Shown: positions 1 through 9,437 of the stretch, piece after piece | Position numbering within the stretch: the first letter of the stretch is position 1 | Layout of the letters: each line of letters begins with the position of its first letter | Assembly (NCBI RefSeq): GCF_030272615.1 | Contig: NC_081405.1 | Location: 312,187,235 to 312,251,234, forward strand | Length of the DNA stretch: 64,000 bases | DNA from: Cryptomeria japonica | Taxonomy: Eukaryota; Streptophyta; Pinopsida; Cupressales; Cupressaceae | Direction of reading: 5' to 3' | Made by a program: the position numbers and the translations under genes | Notes under the pieces: model-generated | The model's database searches: none | The model's input: only the letters and a program-made list of their open reading frames with translations | Told to the model about the DNA's origin: nothing

Positions 1-1753
1 ACTGCCCCAATATAATCAAAACTTGAGTTCCTTTGTTGCTGGCTTTTTCCTCCAAGAGGGATGTTTTCCTAGGGTAAATAGTGTTGTGTGCTTCTTCATT
101 TTGTGTATTTAATTTTATCCTACTGTGCTTGCTAATTTTATTCAATTATATCAAATATGACCACTGAGTTAGTGTAATTTTGTTAAGCATTCAATTTATG
201 TTTTTTGTCCTATATTGCTAATTTGAGCACTAAAATCAACACTTACAACTTGATAAGTGACACAATTCTGTATTTTTTTAATTTTAAAAGGTTGAGACAA
301 CTTTTATGGAAAGTATACTTGATATTTAAAACATTTTCAAATATGTATGTCTTGATGTTAGTAAGAGTTTAAACAAATAATGCATTTTTTTTTCAGGAAA
401 AAAGGCACATAAACATCGTTTAGAAAAAAATAATAATTATTCAACAATTTATGCTTCTAGTTGATAGAACCTACATAAATAATCATAAGAAGAGTTTAAA
501 TGTTAATACATTGTAACTCTAGTGAGAAAAAGAGTACATCAAGAAATTTTTTATAGATAACAACACTTTATGTCTTTAGTTAAAAGAAAAATCTTCAAAA
601 ATAATTGTAAGAATAGCTTAAACAACTAACACATTATATGTTTAGTGAGAAAAATGTATAAAAGATATTAATAAATAGTCAATTTTTTGATACTTTTGAT
701 TGAAAAAAGAATTGACATGAATAATGTTAAAGAAAGCTTAAACAACCATAAGTTGAAAGAATGAGCTAAAATAAATATAGTGTACTGGCTATTCACTTTG
801 AATCATGATGATATCTATCAACAATAAATGAATGAATACAAAACAACATTCTTTTGATATCCAAAATCAATTATATTTTTAAACTTGAGTGAAAAAACAT
901 TATGCATAGTAAGACTATGAAACATTTTGAGGAATCTATGAGCGATTATTTCTTTGATAGTTGACAGATTATTGTTCAAATGTTATTTATATTTAATTTT
1001 AGTATTATTATAAAAGCTAAATCTTACAAAAAAGATAAAAGTTCGATTTCACAAAAGATACCAACATTATAAGTTAATTATTATATCATTAACTTATATC
1101 ATTCACTGTCTAATCAAAGTGTAAAAGTTAAATCAGATTCTCTATAAAGATCATATACTAATAGTAAATCCACCCTAATTTTCGTTGGGTTTCTTATTGC
1201 AAAATTTGGTTGTTTTGTTATCCAGTTGGCTTTCTCTTTGTCATGATTTGTTCTGTCTGTTGTGATTTTGTTGTTGTCTTTTTTGGTTGTTTTTCTGTCT
1301 GTCTTTCCACGCTTAATACTATATCTCTTAAAACAAAAGATTTTGAATCCTTCAAAACCTTGTTTATCGTAATCAAAATCAATAAAATAGTCTTTTCAAT
1401 TTAATATCCTTATAAAAATAAGGAAAATAATGTCTAACTTAACTATAGAATCTTTCATTTGAATTTTCTTTCATTAAATTTTATTATAAGACCCTACAGT
1501 TCCCACCTTCACTATTATACTTCTTATTGATTTTGAAAATGACTAAATATTAAATCTTTATAAAGTACAATTGATTTAACCAAACTATATTTCTTGAAAA
1601 AACTTTAATATATTATTATTGATACTACATCTTCATTTATATGTGATCTTTTAGCCATACGCTAATTTTTATCCATCAAATCGTTATGCAGATTACAATT
1701 CAGAAAATGTATATTATAGTTCGGATATAGATGTTACAACTATGTGAAAGGTG
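1..1753. other. AT-rich DNA without a gene
   Basis: This stretch is strongly AT-rich and I see no convincing coding sequence. A 64-codon open frame at 1210-1404 has Phe/Val/Cys-biased composition typical of chance frames in T-rich DNA. A ~120 bp tandem array at 361-760 is listed separately. The segment near 1337-1380 resembles 16073-16118 (both read roughly 'agattttgaatcc..tcaaaa'), suggesting both are remnants of one dispersed repeat. Confidence 0.6.
361..760. repeat. Imperfect tandem repeat, period ~120-127 bp
   Basis: The phrase 'agagtttaaa' or a close variant recurs at about 364, 491, 612 and 733. Each is followed by a T-rich stretch with a 'ttagt..gagaaaaa' or 'ctttagttaaaag' phrase. 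This gives a little over three diverged units. No coding potential is visible. Confidence 0.6.
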
Positions 1754-2026
1754 TGTTGGATTGTTAAGTCCTATTGTTCATTTCATCTTCTCTTCTATAT
1801 CTCTTCATTTTCTCTTGAAGGTTAAAGTATATAAATGAGGGCAAAGCTCTATGTATGTTAGTTGAAATATAATAATAAAGATTCTTGCTCTCTTTCTAGT
1901 GGATCTAGTCAGCAATGGTGAACCACATTAAACTTTGTCTTATGCGTTGCTATGTATTCGTTTCTATTATATTTTCTATGTTTTATTCTTGATTATTATG
2001 TTTTCTCTACTTATTTATAATTTACA
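1754..2026 (+). mobile_element. Lone copia-like LTR (LTR-F)
   Basis: The segment starts TGTTGGATTG and ends TTTACA, giving TG...CA ends, and is followed after two bases by a PBS-like sequence. It has a good TATA box at 1828-1834. This is the expected layout of a 5' LTR of about 273 bp. No second copy is found in the window, and the internal region is not recognisable past about 2150. It is therefore a truncated element or an LTR with a residual leader. Confidence 0.6.
1828..1834 (+). promoter_or_regulatory. TATA box of LTR-F
   Basis: TATATAA lies inside the LTR about 200 bp before its end, in the context aagtatataaatgag. This is a normal place for the U3 promoter of a plant LTR. Confidence 0.5.
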
Positions 2027-2028
2027 AT

Positions 2029-2040
2029 TGGTATCATAGT
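2029..2040 (+). other. Primer binding site of LTR-F
   Basis: TGGTATCATAGT directly follows the LTR. It matches the initiator-methionine tRNA type of PBS (TGGTATCAGAGC in many copia elements) at all but two or three positions. Confidence 0.55.
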
Positions 2041-2803
2041 CTAAGTTGGTAGTTCTACATTCCATGTTTTTCTATGCTTCAAGCGTTGTGTGCATTGGTG
2101 GGATGGCTGGGTGAAAGGGAATTCAGTTTAAGAGGGGAATTCAGCCAAAGAGACGGATGTTGGGATTCTTTTTTACTCCTCTCTTGAGCCAACTTTGACA
2201 TGTATTGACCAAACTCTTAATGGCTACGAAATTGTTGCCATTGGTGTGCTGAAGGTTGAACACCATGATGCCTCAGTTGAAATTGATAATGGTCCCTGTA
2301 TAGACGCTGGAATTTTTAGACAGAAAGATGTTGAAAAAGAAGCCTTTTTGAAAGAGGACAAACTCAGAAAATTGTGAGAGGAATAGTGTATGCCATAGAA
2401 AACCCAAATTGAATCTATTGTAGACTCCCAGGATGAAAAGAGCCTTGATAAAGACGAAGAGGCACTCCCATTACGTTGAGGATGATAATAGACACATACA
2501 TTCTTCTACAGGTGATGATAAGATGACACAGAGATACGAAGGATCATAAAGACAACAGGAAGATCATGCACAAGGTAGAAGATGGTGGACCTTTGGATAA
2601 TTCTGTGGAGCAGAATAGAGACGTCCTTGCAACAAAGTCGCAGCAGACAGAGGACAAATCAGACGAAACGCGCAACACAAGATGAGAATGGCCTGGGAGA
2701 AGAAGAGGCCAAGATGAGATTCGTGCTATTGATAGTAATATAGCTGGACCACAGAACAATGTTCCCGGCGTTATGCTCAAGTTTGAGTGCAAGGAATCGC
2801 ATG
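2041..2803. other. Degraded sequence with a short unknown ORF
   Basis: An open frame of 60 codons lies at 2195-2377 (+), including the phrases NGYEIVAIGV and NGPCIDAGIF. I do not recognise it. The following ~430 bp keeps broken reading frames and could be a decayed exon or the interior of LTR-F. No family assignment is supported. The stretch ends where the truncated LTR of LTR-G begins. Confidence 0.3.
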
Positions 2804-3058
2804 GGTAGGAGGTAGCTGGAAACTTCCAAAATTTTTGCATATAAAATAATGTTTTAAGACTAGAGATGGTACGGTGGACAGGTTGGAGTAGATGTTGAAA
2901 ACAAATCCAATTTTAGCATATAAAATAATGTTTTAAGACTATAGATGGTACGGTGGACAGGTTGGAGTAGATGTTGAAAACAAATCCAAGTCCTGCTAAT
3001 TCTGTAAACACTTATGCATATGGAGCATGGATGGGGTATGTGAGATTAGACTTCAACA
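2804..3058 (-). repeat. Truncated 3' LTR of LTR-G with an internal 79 bp duplication
   Basis: It aligns with 5094-5270 from the shared phrase 'aggaggtagctgg' to the terminal 'caaca'. The unit starting gcatataaaataat occurs twice in tandem, at 2837 and 2916, an exact 79 bp step. It occurs once in the other LTR. The ~125 bp expected at the lower-coordinate end, beginning tgttagaaac, is absent. Confidence 0.8.
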
Positions 3059-3070
3059 TTCCCCTTTAAT
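3059..3070 (-). other. Polypurine tract of LTR-G
   Basis: On the minus strand this reads ATTAAAGGGGAA immediately before the LTR start TGTTGAAG. This is the plus-strand primer site expected of an LTR element. Confidence 0.75.
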
Positions 3071-3335
3071 CTCAACTACCAATATTCTATCCATTCTTTT
3101 GTTCTTTCCAGCTTTCTTCAACTATCTTCCCTTTTTGTCTGTCATCTCTTCTTTGGTTTTCTTACTAACTGGTTGTTGCTATAGGTACTGCATTTTTCAG
3201 CATTCACAATGTCTTCTCTTTAATTGATATCCTCCTCTGATTTTCTGATTTCTTTCATCAACTTCTCTTTCATTCTTGTGCTCCAATTTTCTTCAACTAC
3301 TGTTGTAGTCTCTCAATCTCTTTGGTTTGAAGTCT

Positions 3336-4340
3336 TCAAAATATCATACAATCAGTAGTTTCCTTGCTAGACAATGGTTTCTTTTGGCTGAAAACATTTT
3401 TAATCCCTTTTGGACATTCAAAGCTTTCATTACTTCTATTGTTCTTCACATATGAACATTTGTACAATCTTTTGAACATACCAGTGAGCTTTTGCCAACT
3501 AGGTCCATAGATCCATCCACAATCCATTTTTATACAATCTGTCATTGATTCTTTCTTCCAACACATTTTTTCAGAATGATTTCTCAAACCACAAATTTTA
3601 CATGGATGCAAGTCCCAACATATTTCTTTTGTGTGTCCTTCTCTATTGCAATGAGAACACTTAATACAATGCCTTTTATTGGCTATTTTGCTTGAACTAG
3701 TAGCATCATTTTCTTTTCCTGTGACATATCCAAGACCTTCATACTTTGGCCTCATTATAGGTTCAATAGGCTCCCTAATTCCTTGTTCTTGTTTTCCCAA
3801 TCCTTGACCTTTATAACCCATTTTCTTCATGACTTTTAAACCAATATTCTTATCATCACAACTAACATAATTTGCAAACACATTCTCATCTTCTTTCTTG
3901 CATTCTTTATCACAAACAGTTTCAACTAAATCACTTTCACCAAATGATGAACACAAATCTTTTGTGTCACATGAAGCATTACTAACTAGTGGTTTTAACT
4001 TCAAACATTCATTCTCTTATTTCAAATTTAAAATTTCCCTTTTTTGTAAACTGTTTTCTTCTTCTAACCTTTTTGAAAAAATTTTCAAATCATCAAACTT
4101 CCTTTTGACATCATCAAATAACTGTAATTTCTCTTCTAATTCCTTATTTTTAACTTTATCGATTGAAACAAAAAGAATTAAACTTACCTTGTTTAGACAC
4201 TTGTATTTCTGTACTGCGAATTTCCTTTGAACAAGTGATACCCTTCGCCTTCCCTTCTACAATCAGCTTGAGCATCTATAGTAGCTTCTTCAATAATCCT
4301 TTGGCTCTCTTTTTTCTCCAATAGTCATCACTGTCCATGA
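3336..4340 (-). pseudogene. Gag-like coiled-coil, G-patch and double zinc-knuckle protein of LTR-G, broken
   Basis: The best open part is 222 codons at 3336-4004. It holds a G-patch-like segment at about residues 54-93 (KKMGYKGQGLGK, then GLGY). Two canonical CX2CX4HX4C zinc knuckles follow at about 116-129 and 135-148. Upstream, the same frame continues after a TAA just before 4004 into a Lys/Glu/Leu-rich coiled-coil segment (phrases such as KNKELEEKLQLF and SKRLEEENSLQKRE) back to about 4180. A probable ATG lies near 4340, with one or two frameshifts in between. Known family facts: CCHC knuckles bind nucleic acid in Gag, and G-patches activate DEAH helicases or occur in some retroviral polyproteins. 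Inference: this is an RNA-binding structural protein for packaging. No pol follows it. Confidence 0.7.
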
Positions 4341-4955
4341 CTTTCTTTTCTTCAAGGGGCAATGATTTTCATGAGAAGGAACTAAACAAAAACAAAGTAG
4401 AGCAGAACATTACATAGGAGTCAAAGCAGAGCAGACCATTGCAAATCTCTTTCTATGTAAGTCAGAGAACTTCACAATTCTCACACGATAGCTCAAAGAG
4501 ATACACAAAAGAACATGGCATTATAAATTGGGGCACTTAAACCAGAATTTGAACCAAGAGCACCCTTTTCCATACAAATAAATAATCAAACCCAAATAAA
4601 TGAAAGTCTTACGGATTGTTATGAGAATCTGTAGCCCTTGTAAGAGGAGATTTATGTTGTGCTAAGTAATGGCCAAAGATCAGCACTCCCTAAAATTGTC
4701 ATTAGAAAACACAATGAAAACAACAGCAATCCAACAATCTCCATAGAGAACATTCCTCCCAGATCAGCTCTACTAATTGGCATGCAACTCATCAAAATCT
4801 GACCCCCATTGCAAATATGAGCTCTGTCTGGTCTGTCACCTTCAGCAGCTTAAGTGTATCCTGCAATTTGGGCGGCTCCTAAACATCTTGTCTTCAAACC
4901 AACATTCCTTCAGATTCATCTGCCTCTCCAAGCTCTTCAAGATCATATACCATTA
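4341..4955 (-). other. Leader of LTR-G
   Basis: About 600 bp lie between the PBS and the first coding sequence (minus orientation). I see no ORF of note and no repeats. It would be the 5' untranslated leader. Confidence 0.5.
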
Positions 4956-4967
4956 GCTCTGATACCA
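4956..4967 (-). other. Primer binding site of LTR-G
   Basis: On the minus strand this reads TGGTATCAGAGC, one base after the LTR end TAACA. It is identical to the common initiator-Met tRNA PBS of plant copia elements. Confidence 0.85.
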
Positions 4968-4968
4968 C

Positions 4969-5270
4969 TGTTAGAAACAGGGGAGGAAATAGGGCAGACA
5001 AATACACCATAAACATATTTCATTCATTCATTCATTCCACAAAATGATTACAAAATGCCTCTTTTAATGGAGGTCTTAGATGTTTCTAGAATGGCAGGAG
5101 GTAGCTGGAAACTTCCATAATTTTTGCATATAAAATAATATTTTAAGACTATAGATGGTATGGTGGATAGGTTGGAGTAGATGTTGAAAACAATTCCAAG
5201 TCCTGCTGATTCTGTAAACACTTGTACATACGAAGCATGTGGATGGAATAGGTGAGATTAGACTCCAACA
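4969..5270 (-). repeat. Complete 5' LTR of LTR-G
   Basis: 302 bp with TG...CA ends on both strands (forward tgttagaaac...gactccaaca). It contains a (ttca)n stretch at about 5020-5038. It sits directly against the PBS. Confidence 0.8.
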
Positions 5271-5857
5271 CTATGGTGGGGTCGTGGCTTTGAAATTCAA
5301 GAGCCAGAGTCTATAGTTTTCGGGTTGGTTGAACCCATTAAAAAACCAAAGAAGCCTGTGAGTACATATGCAGTGAGCTGGGGTAGGATTCATGGGCTTG
5401 ACGATTTACAGGCAGGAGCTCTGCAAGCTAACATGACTGGTTCTGTTATGAGACAAATTTTTGGATTTGTTAAGAGAGTTGGGTTACAATCTGGCCAGTT
5501 CGTTGGCTGTAGTAGTGATTCATTTGCTTTGATTGATGTGGTAATGTTGGATGTGTCTAAGCAAAGGACATGCAATACTAGTTGAGTTTGTATTGTCCAA
5601 AGAGTATTATGTTGGGATTTTGTCCTCTGTTGACTGTGTTGATAGTTTTTTGGACCGTTGGGTTTCACATTTCTAACAAGGTGAACTGTATAGATCTAAA
5701 GGGATTCCTCCCGAAAAACAAAGACTAAGACATAGTGATAAGAATTAATTTATAGATGACCCCACTACTCTACCTAGTTTCTGCGTAAACCCTCTTTAGC
5801 TGCTACTATGTAGGGACACACAATTCTTTGATAGGTTTGTGCCAGATAGTGAACCTG
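5271..5857 (+). other. Degraded sequence with an 86-codon unknown ORF
   Basis: An open frame at 5325-5585 (+) includes KPKKPVSTYAVSWGRIHGL and SGQFVGCSSDSF. I do not recognise the family. It lies just upstream of the ubiquitin-like fragment in the same orientation, so both may come from one decayed transcript. The link is only positional. Confidence 0.3.
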
Positions 5858-6130
5858 CATGATTTTATTCAGTAGGATAAAATTCATTATTACAGGGAGA
5901 TATTTGCAAAGTTTGCCACTGTAAAAACTATAAGACTTGAATTAGGGAGTTGTCATATGGTGAACGATGTCAAGGAGAAAATTGAAGATATGGAGTGCAT
6001 CCATCGTGTTGCTCAAAATTTGATGTTTTGTGGGAAGGATTTGCACAATGGAAATCATAAACTGGTTGATTACAGCATCGAGGGCGGGTCCATTCTTGAA
6101 CTTTCACTTAGCTTACACTGGTTGATTTAA
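5858..6130 (+). pseudogene. Ubiquitin-like domain fragment, plus-strand copy
   Basis: A frame open from 5876 to the TAA at 6128 reads as a diverged ubiquitin fold. It has VKTIRLELG, then NDVKEKIEDMECI (ubiquitin has VKAKIQDKEGI), then LMFCGKDLHNG (ubiquitin LIFAGKQLEDG), then LVDYSIEGGSILELSL (ubiquitin LADYNIQKESTLHLVL). A TAG at 5873-5875 interrupts the 5' part. The C-terminal RLRGG needed for conjugation is absent, so it would have been a ubiquitin-like domain and not a ubiquitin precursor. A second copy lies inverted at 6164-6409. Confidence 0.7.
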
Positions 6131-6163
6131 GCGGCCGGCCAGTTTAGGATGCTCATTATGCAA

Positions 6164-6409
6164 CTAGTTCCCACAAAACATCATTTTTTGAAGAACACAA
6201 GGGATGCCTTCCATATCTTCAATTTTCTCCATCACATCCTTCACACTATCACAATTGCCGAACTCAAGTGTTATGATTTTTCCGGTGGCAAACTTTCCAA
6301 AAATCTCCTCATAATATTGAATTTTGTCGTGCTGAATAAAATTATGCACGCTCGGCATTAACCTTTCGTCTAGCAGAAACCTCACATTGATTTGTGTGTC
6401 CATGGACAA
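6164..6409 (-). pseudogene. Ubiquitin-like domain fragment, minus-strand copy
   Basis: 81 codons from an ATG, homologous to the plus-strand copy over its whole length. Shared phrases include NFIQHDKI, EIFGKFATGKIITLEFG and VKDVMEKIEDMEGIP. A TAG stops it after MMFCGN. Recognisable sequence continues past the stop toward 6141 (LHNEHPKLAG). This copy keeps more of the ubiquitin signature (KIITLE, MEGIP) than the other. The two copies face tail to tail around the palindrome GGCCGGCC at 6133-6140. Confidence 0.7.
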
Positions 6410-6620
6410 TTGAGTTTTCTGAAATGTAATATATGGAATAATTAAAATAAAAATTATAATGCAGATCTAATAAATCACATAGTAATGACGATTAATAAAC
6501 AATAACAATATGCAAATTTCTTTTTAACAAATATAATTTAACTAAATCATTTGAACTTTATTAAGATTTAATGGTTGTCATCTTCAAAATTTCTAGAATT
6601 CTCATATTGAAGGAGTATCA

Positions 6621-6638
6621 AAGTATATAAAGTGAATT
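6621..6638. repeat. Left target site duplication of LINE-1
   Basis: aagtatataaagtgaatt, repeated with one mismatch (t to c) at 14117-14134 directly after the poly-A tail. It marks the 5' end of the LINE insertion. Confidence 0.85.
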
Positions 6639-7173
6639 TCATTCATTCATGAGTTTTATGCTCGGCAGAACAGCAAACAATGGGAACGAGCAGGATACAA
6701 ACTGGAAACTCAATTAACATTTTCAACAAATTTCCTTTGGTTCACAGCCAAAAGCAAACAACAAAGGAGTAACAAGCAACTAGCAAAAGAGTCACAACAA
6801 ACAAAGAAGACACATCAATTCCACATCTGCGAGACAAAAAGGTTTACACCATTTCTATACACTCCCATCCTATAAACGGTTATATATATCGCCTGTCTTA
6901 ACCAGTAATGCATTGAAATTGGAGGTGGATAATAACAGATTGGAATAGAATTTCAATAGATGTGAGCGTCATCACCCTGTAATGCATCATAGGAATTGGT
7001 GAAATTGAAAAAGTCTTTGTTGCTATACAGTTTAAGTTCGGCCACAGGACAATGAATAGAACTATCTGTCAAGCTATTCAAAGGAGTTCAACAGAGTGAA
7101 TATTTGAGAGTTAGGGTTTGTTGCAACAATAACAAATTTTTAGGGTTACAAATTTTAGTAAATGAATACAGTC
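6639..7173 (+). other. 5' untranslated leader of LINE-1
   Basis: Sequence between the TSD and the ORF1 ATG. It begins tcattcattcatgag. No ORF is visible. It should hold the internal promoter of the element, but I cannot point to a specific motif. Confidence 0.5.
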
Positions 7174-9437
7174 ATGGCCGATAGAAAGCATTTGGGTTCA
7201 TGGGCGGATGTGGGTTGGGAAGGCCTGCCTCATGTTCCGTAGTGGGTCTACATGAACAGTAGATGGAAAGACATGGCGATAAAGGTAAACCGGAGCGTAA
7301 ATAACAAAGTTTTTCGACTAATTTTAAAATACTTTCAAGGCTTCTTTCGGAACAGACACAGTGTGGCATGGAGGCAGAATAACAATGGAAGGAGATTCAC
7401 TCAAGGGCGTTTTAATAATGGTGAGAATCAAGGGAATTCTGAGAAGCAACTGAAGGGTTTTTTGGGGAAATGGTCTTTGGATCTAGGAAATCAGCGAACG
7501 TTTGCTAGGGTCGTTGGCTTGGCAAATAAGGAGACTGCGGCTAGGGTTTCTGTTTCTTCACAGTAGGTGGGAAATAAGGTAAATGTGAACCTTAAGGAAG
7601 CTAGTCTGGAAAAGGTAAGTAAGATACCTACTGATCCTATTCTGCTAGGGGTTTCTTCATCATAGGTTTGGGCTCCTATCCCTTGTATTGGTATTTTGGG
7701 TTCCTATGTCGATCGGAAAGCGAATTGCTTGCATTCGAATGCTATTTCTGAGGAAATTTGTGGTGATCAAATTAGTTTGTTAAAGCTTTGTCATAAATTG
7801 CAAAAAAGATGGGGGGATATGCATTATTTTCAATTATTATCTGTGAATGCTTTTATTATTGTCTTTGATTCTCCTTCTTTTAGAGATGAGGTATTAAGAA
7901 CTTCGCATCATTGGTTTGGAAAACATTTAATTTCAGTTGCGGCTTGGAAACCTTTTTTTGTTCCTGCTTGGTCTAGTTTGAAACTTATTCCTTTCTGGTT
8001 TGGTTTACCAAAAATTCCTTTTGAATTTATGGATCCAGATGTTCTTGAGAAAATTGGAAATACTATTGGAACATTTTTAACATCTAAAATGGACTTTGTG
8101 GAGGGAGAGGTTCTGGTAAAAATTTGTGTTCTTATTAACCCTAACAATGTTTGCCCCCATACTTGTAATATCAAGTCTCGTGATGGTATTTGGCGCCAGT
8201 CAATTGAGAAATTAGATACAGAGCTTCTTAACTCTCCTTTAGTTTTGGATGCTCTGTTACTTATGGATTTTAAGAAAAACCAGTAGGTTGTTGGATTTGT
8301 CCCTAAATCCCTTAATAAAGATAGTTTGTCGGTGGGACCTTTGGTTGAAGGATGTGGAAATGTCTCTTCACATAAATTGGTAGAAGCAGGTCACATTAAT
8401 CTTGAAAATAATCCATTGTGTCATAGTTCTGGGAAACCAAATGATCACACTTTGGGTTCGGTCTCACTTTCATCTTTCTGAAGACATTTTCTAATAATGG
8501 GGGTATAGTGATGGATGGTAATCCCCTGATAAATGAAGTAGATCATTCACTAACATTAGATTGCCCTAAGATGCCAAATAATCACATAAAAGGTAAGGAT
8601 GATAATTTGCCTTCATGGACTCATAAAGAGGTTTTTGATTCTTCAAAGAATGTGAATTTAGATAAAAATGTAATGATTGATATGGAAACTATTAAACAGG
8701 TACTTGCCATAGGTCTTCCTGATGATGCTTCTTTAGTTCAAGAAATTAAGAATTTGGTGTCTAATAATTCCCCTCTCAATGTTGAAATTAATATGGCTAA
8801 TGAATCTTCCTTAGGGAATAGTAATCTGTCAGAGGTTGTCCCAGTTATTATGCCAGATGAGAATCTGGTTCAGCAAGTAAATGATATTTTTAACAATCAT
8901 GCACATCAGATGGATGAGGGTATTACTGATAGAGTTGTTTGTTCAATTGAGAATGATTTGGGGGATATAAACTCGACCCTTCCAATTTCGGAATCTGCTA
9001 ATCCTTTTGTGGTTTTGGCTGCAACAGAATTGGGTTTTGAAGATAATCCAATTATCCTGGCTTCTCCAAAGTCATGCAAGAGTTTACCAATTGTCCAAAC
9101 AACTCTGGTTTTTCCACCATTAGTGGTTTCTCTTGGGAGAGGTAGGCCTCCAAATAATCTTAAGACTCAAATGGAAATTGATGCTAGAATTCAAAAGACT
9201 TTGTCCCTTTCTCTTGCTAGTGGGCAAGGGAGGCATTTGGTCTCTCTTGGTAGGCCTAAGAAAACACGCCTAACTCCTGTAAGTGTAAAAAGAAAGAGGA
9301 GTAAAAGATCTATGACTAGTCCTCCTATGACAAGGTCAGGGGTTGTGAAAAGTAATTTGCAAGGTTGCTTTGGGGAAAGCAAAAATTCTCCAACTAATGG
9401 GAAGAGGGGAGCTTCGGCCTCCCCTCAAGGACAATGA
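7174..9437 (+). pseudogene. LINE-1 ORF1, RNA-binding protein, broken
   Basis: The frame starts with ATG at 7174 (MADRKHLGSWADVGW, typical of plant L1 ORF1). It runs through TAG stops near 7240, 7564, 7663 and 8284. A frameshift lies between about 8286 and 8505, after which the frame is open to TGA at 9435-9437. The segment at about 7760-8200 matches the RRM-like DUF4283 family of plant LINE ORF1 proteins: a hydrophobic stretch ending FDSPSF.DEVL, then WKPFFVPAWSSLK..PFWFGLPKIP. The C-terminal third is basic (KRKRSKRS). Known role: coats the LINE RNA as a chaperone. The stop overlaps the ORF2 start as ATGA. Confidence 0.8.

Larger units (their letters stand above)
2804..5270 (-). mobile_element. 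Non-autonomous LTR element on the minus strand (LTR-G)
   Basis: A complete LTR (4969-5270) and a truncated LTR (2804-3058) are direct repeats flanking 1.9 kb. On the minus strand the parts come in canonical order: 5' LTR (TGTTGGAGTC...TCTAACA), PBS TGGTATCAGAGC at 4956-4967, a gag-like gene, polypurine tract ATTAAAGGGGAA at 3059-3070, then the 3' LTR. There is no protease, integrase, reverse transcriptase or RNase H, so the element is non-autonomous and of copia or TRIM/LARD type. The far end of the 3' LTR is missing, so no target site duplication can be checked. Confidence 0.8.

Noticed and set aside
1210-1404. 64-codon Phe/Val/Cys-rich frame
   Set aside because: T-rich low-complexity DNA with no supporting feature.
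6133-6140. GGCCGGCC as a cloning linker or assembly join
   Set aside because: Flanking sequence on both sides belongs to the homologous ubiquitin-like fragments and there is no vector sequence; a natural palindrome is more likely.
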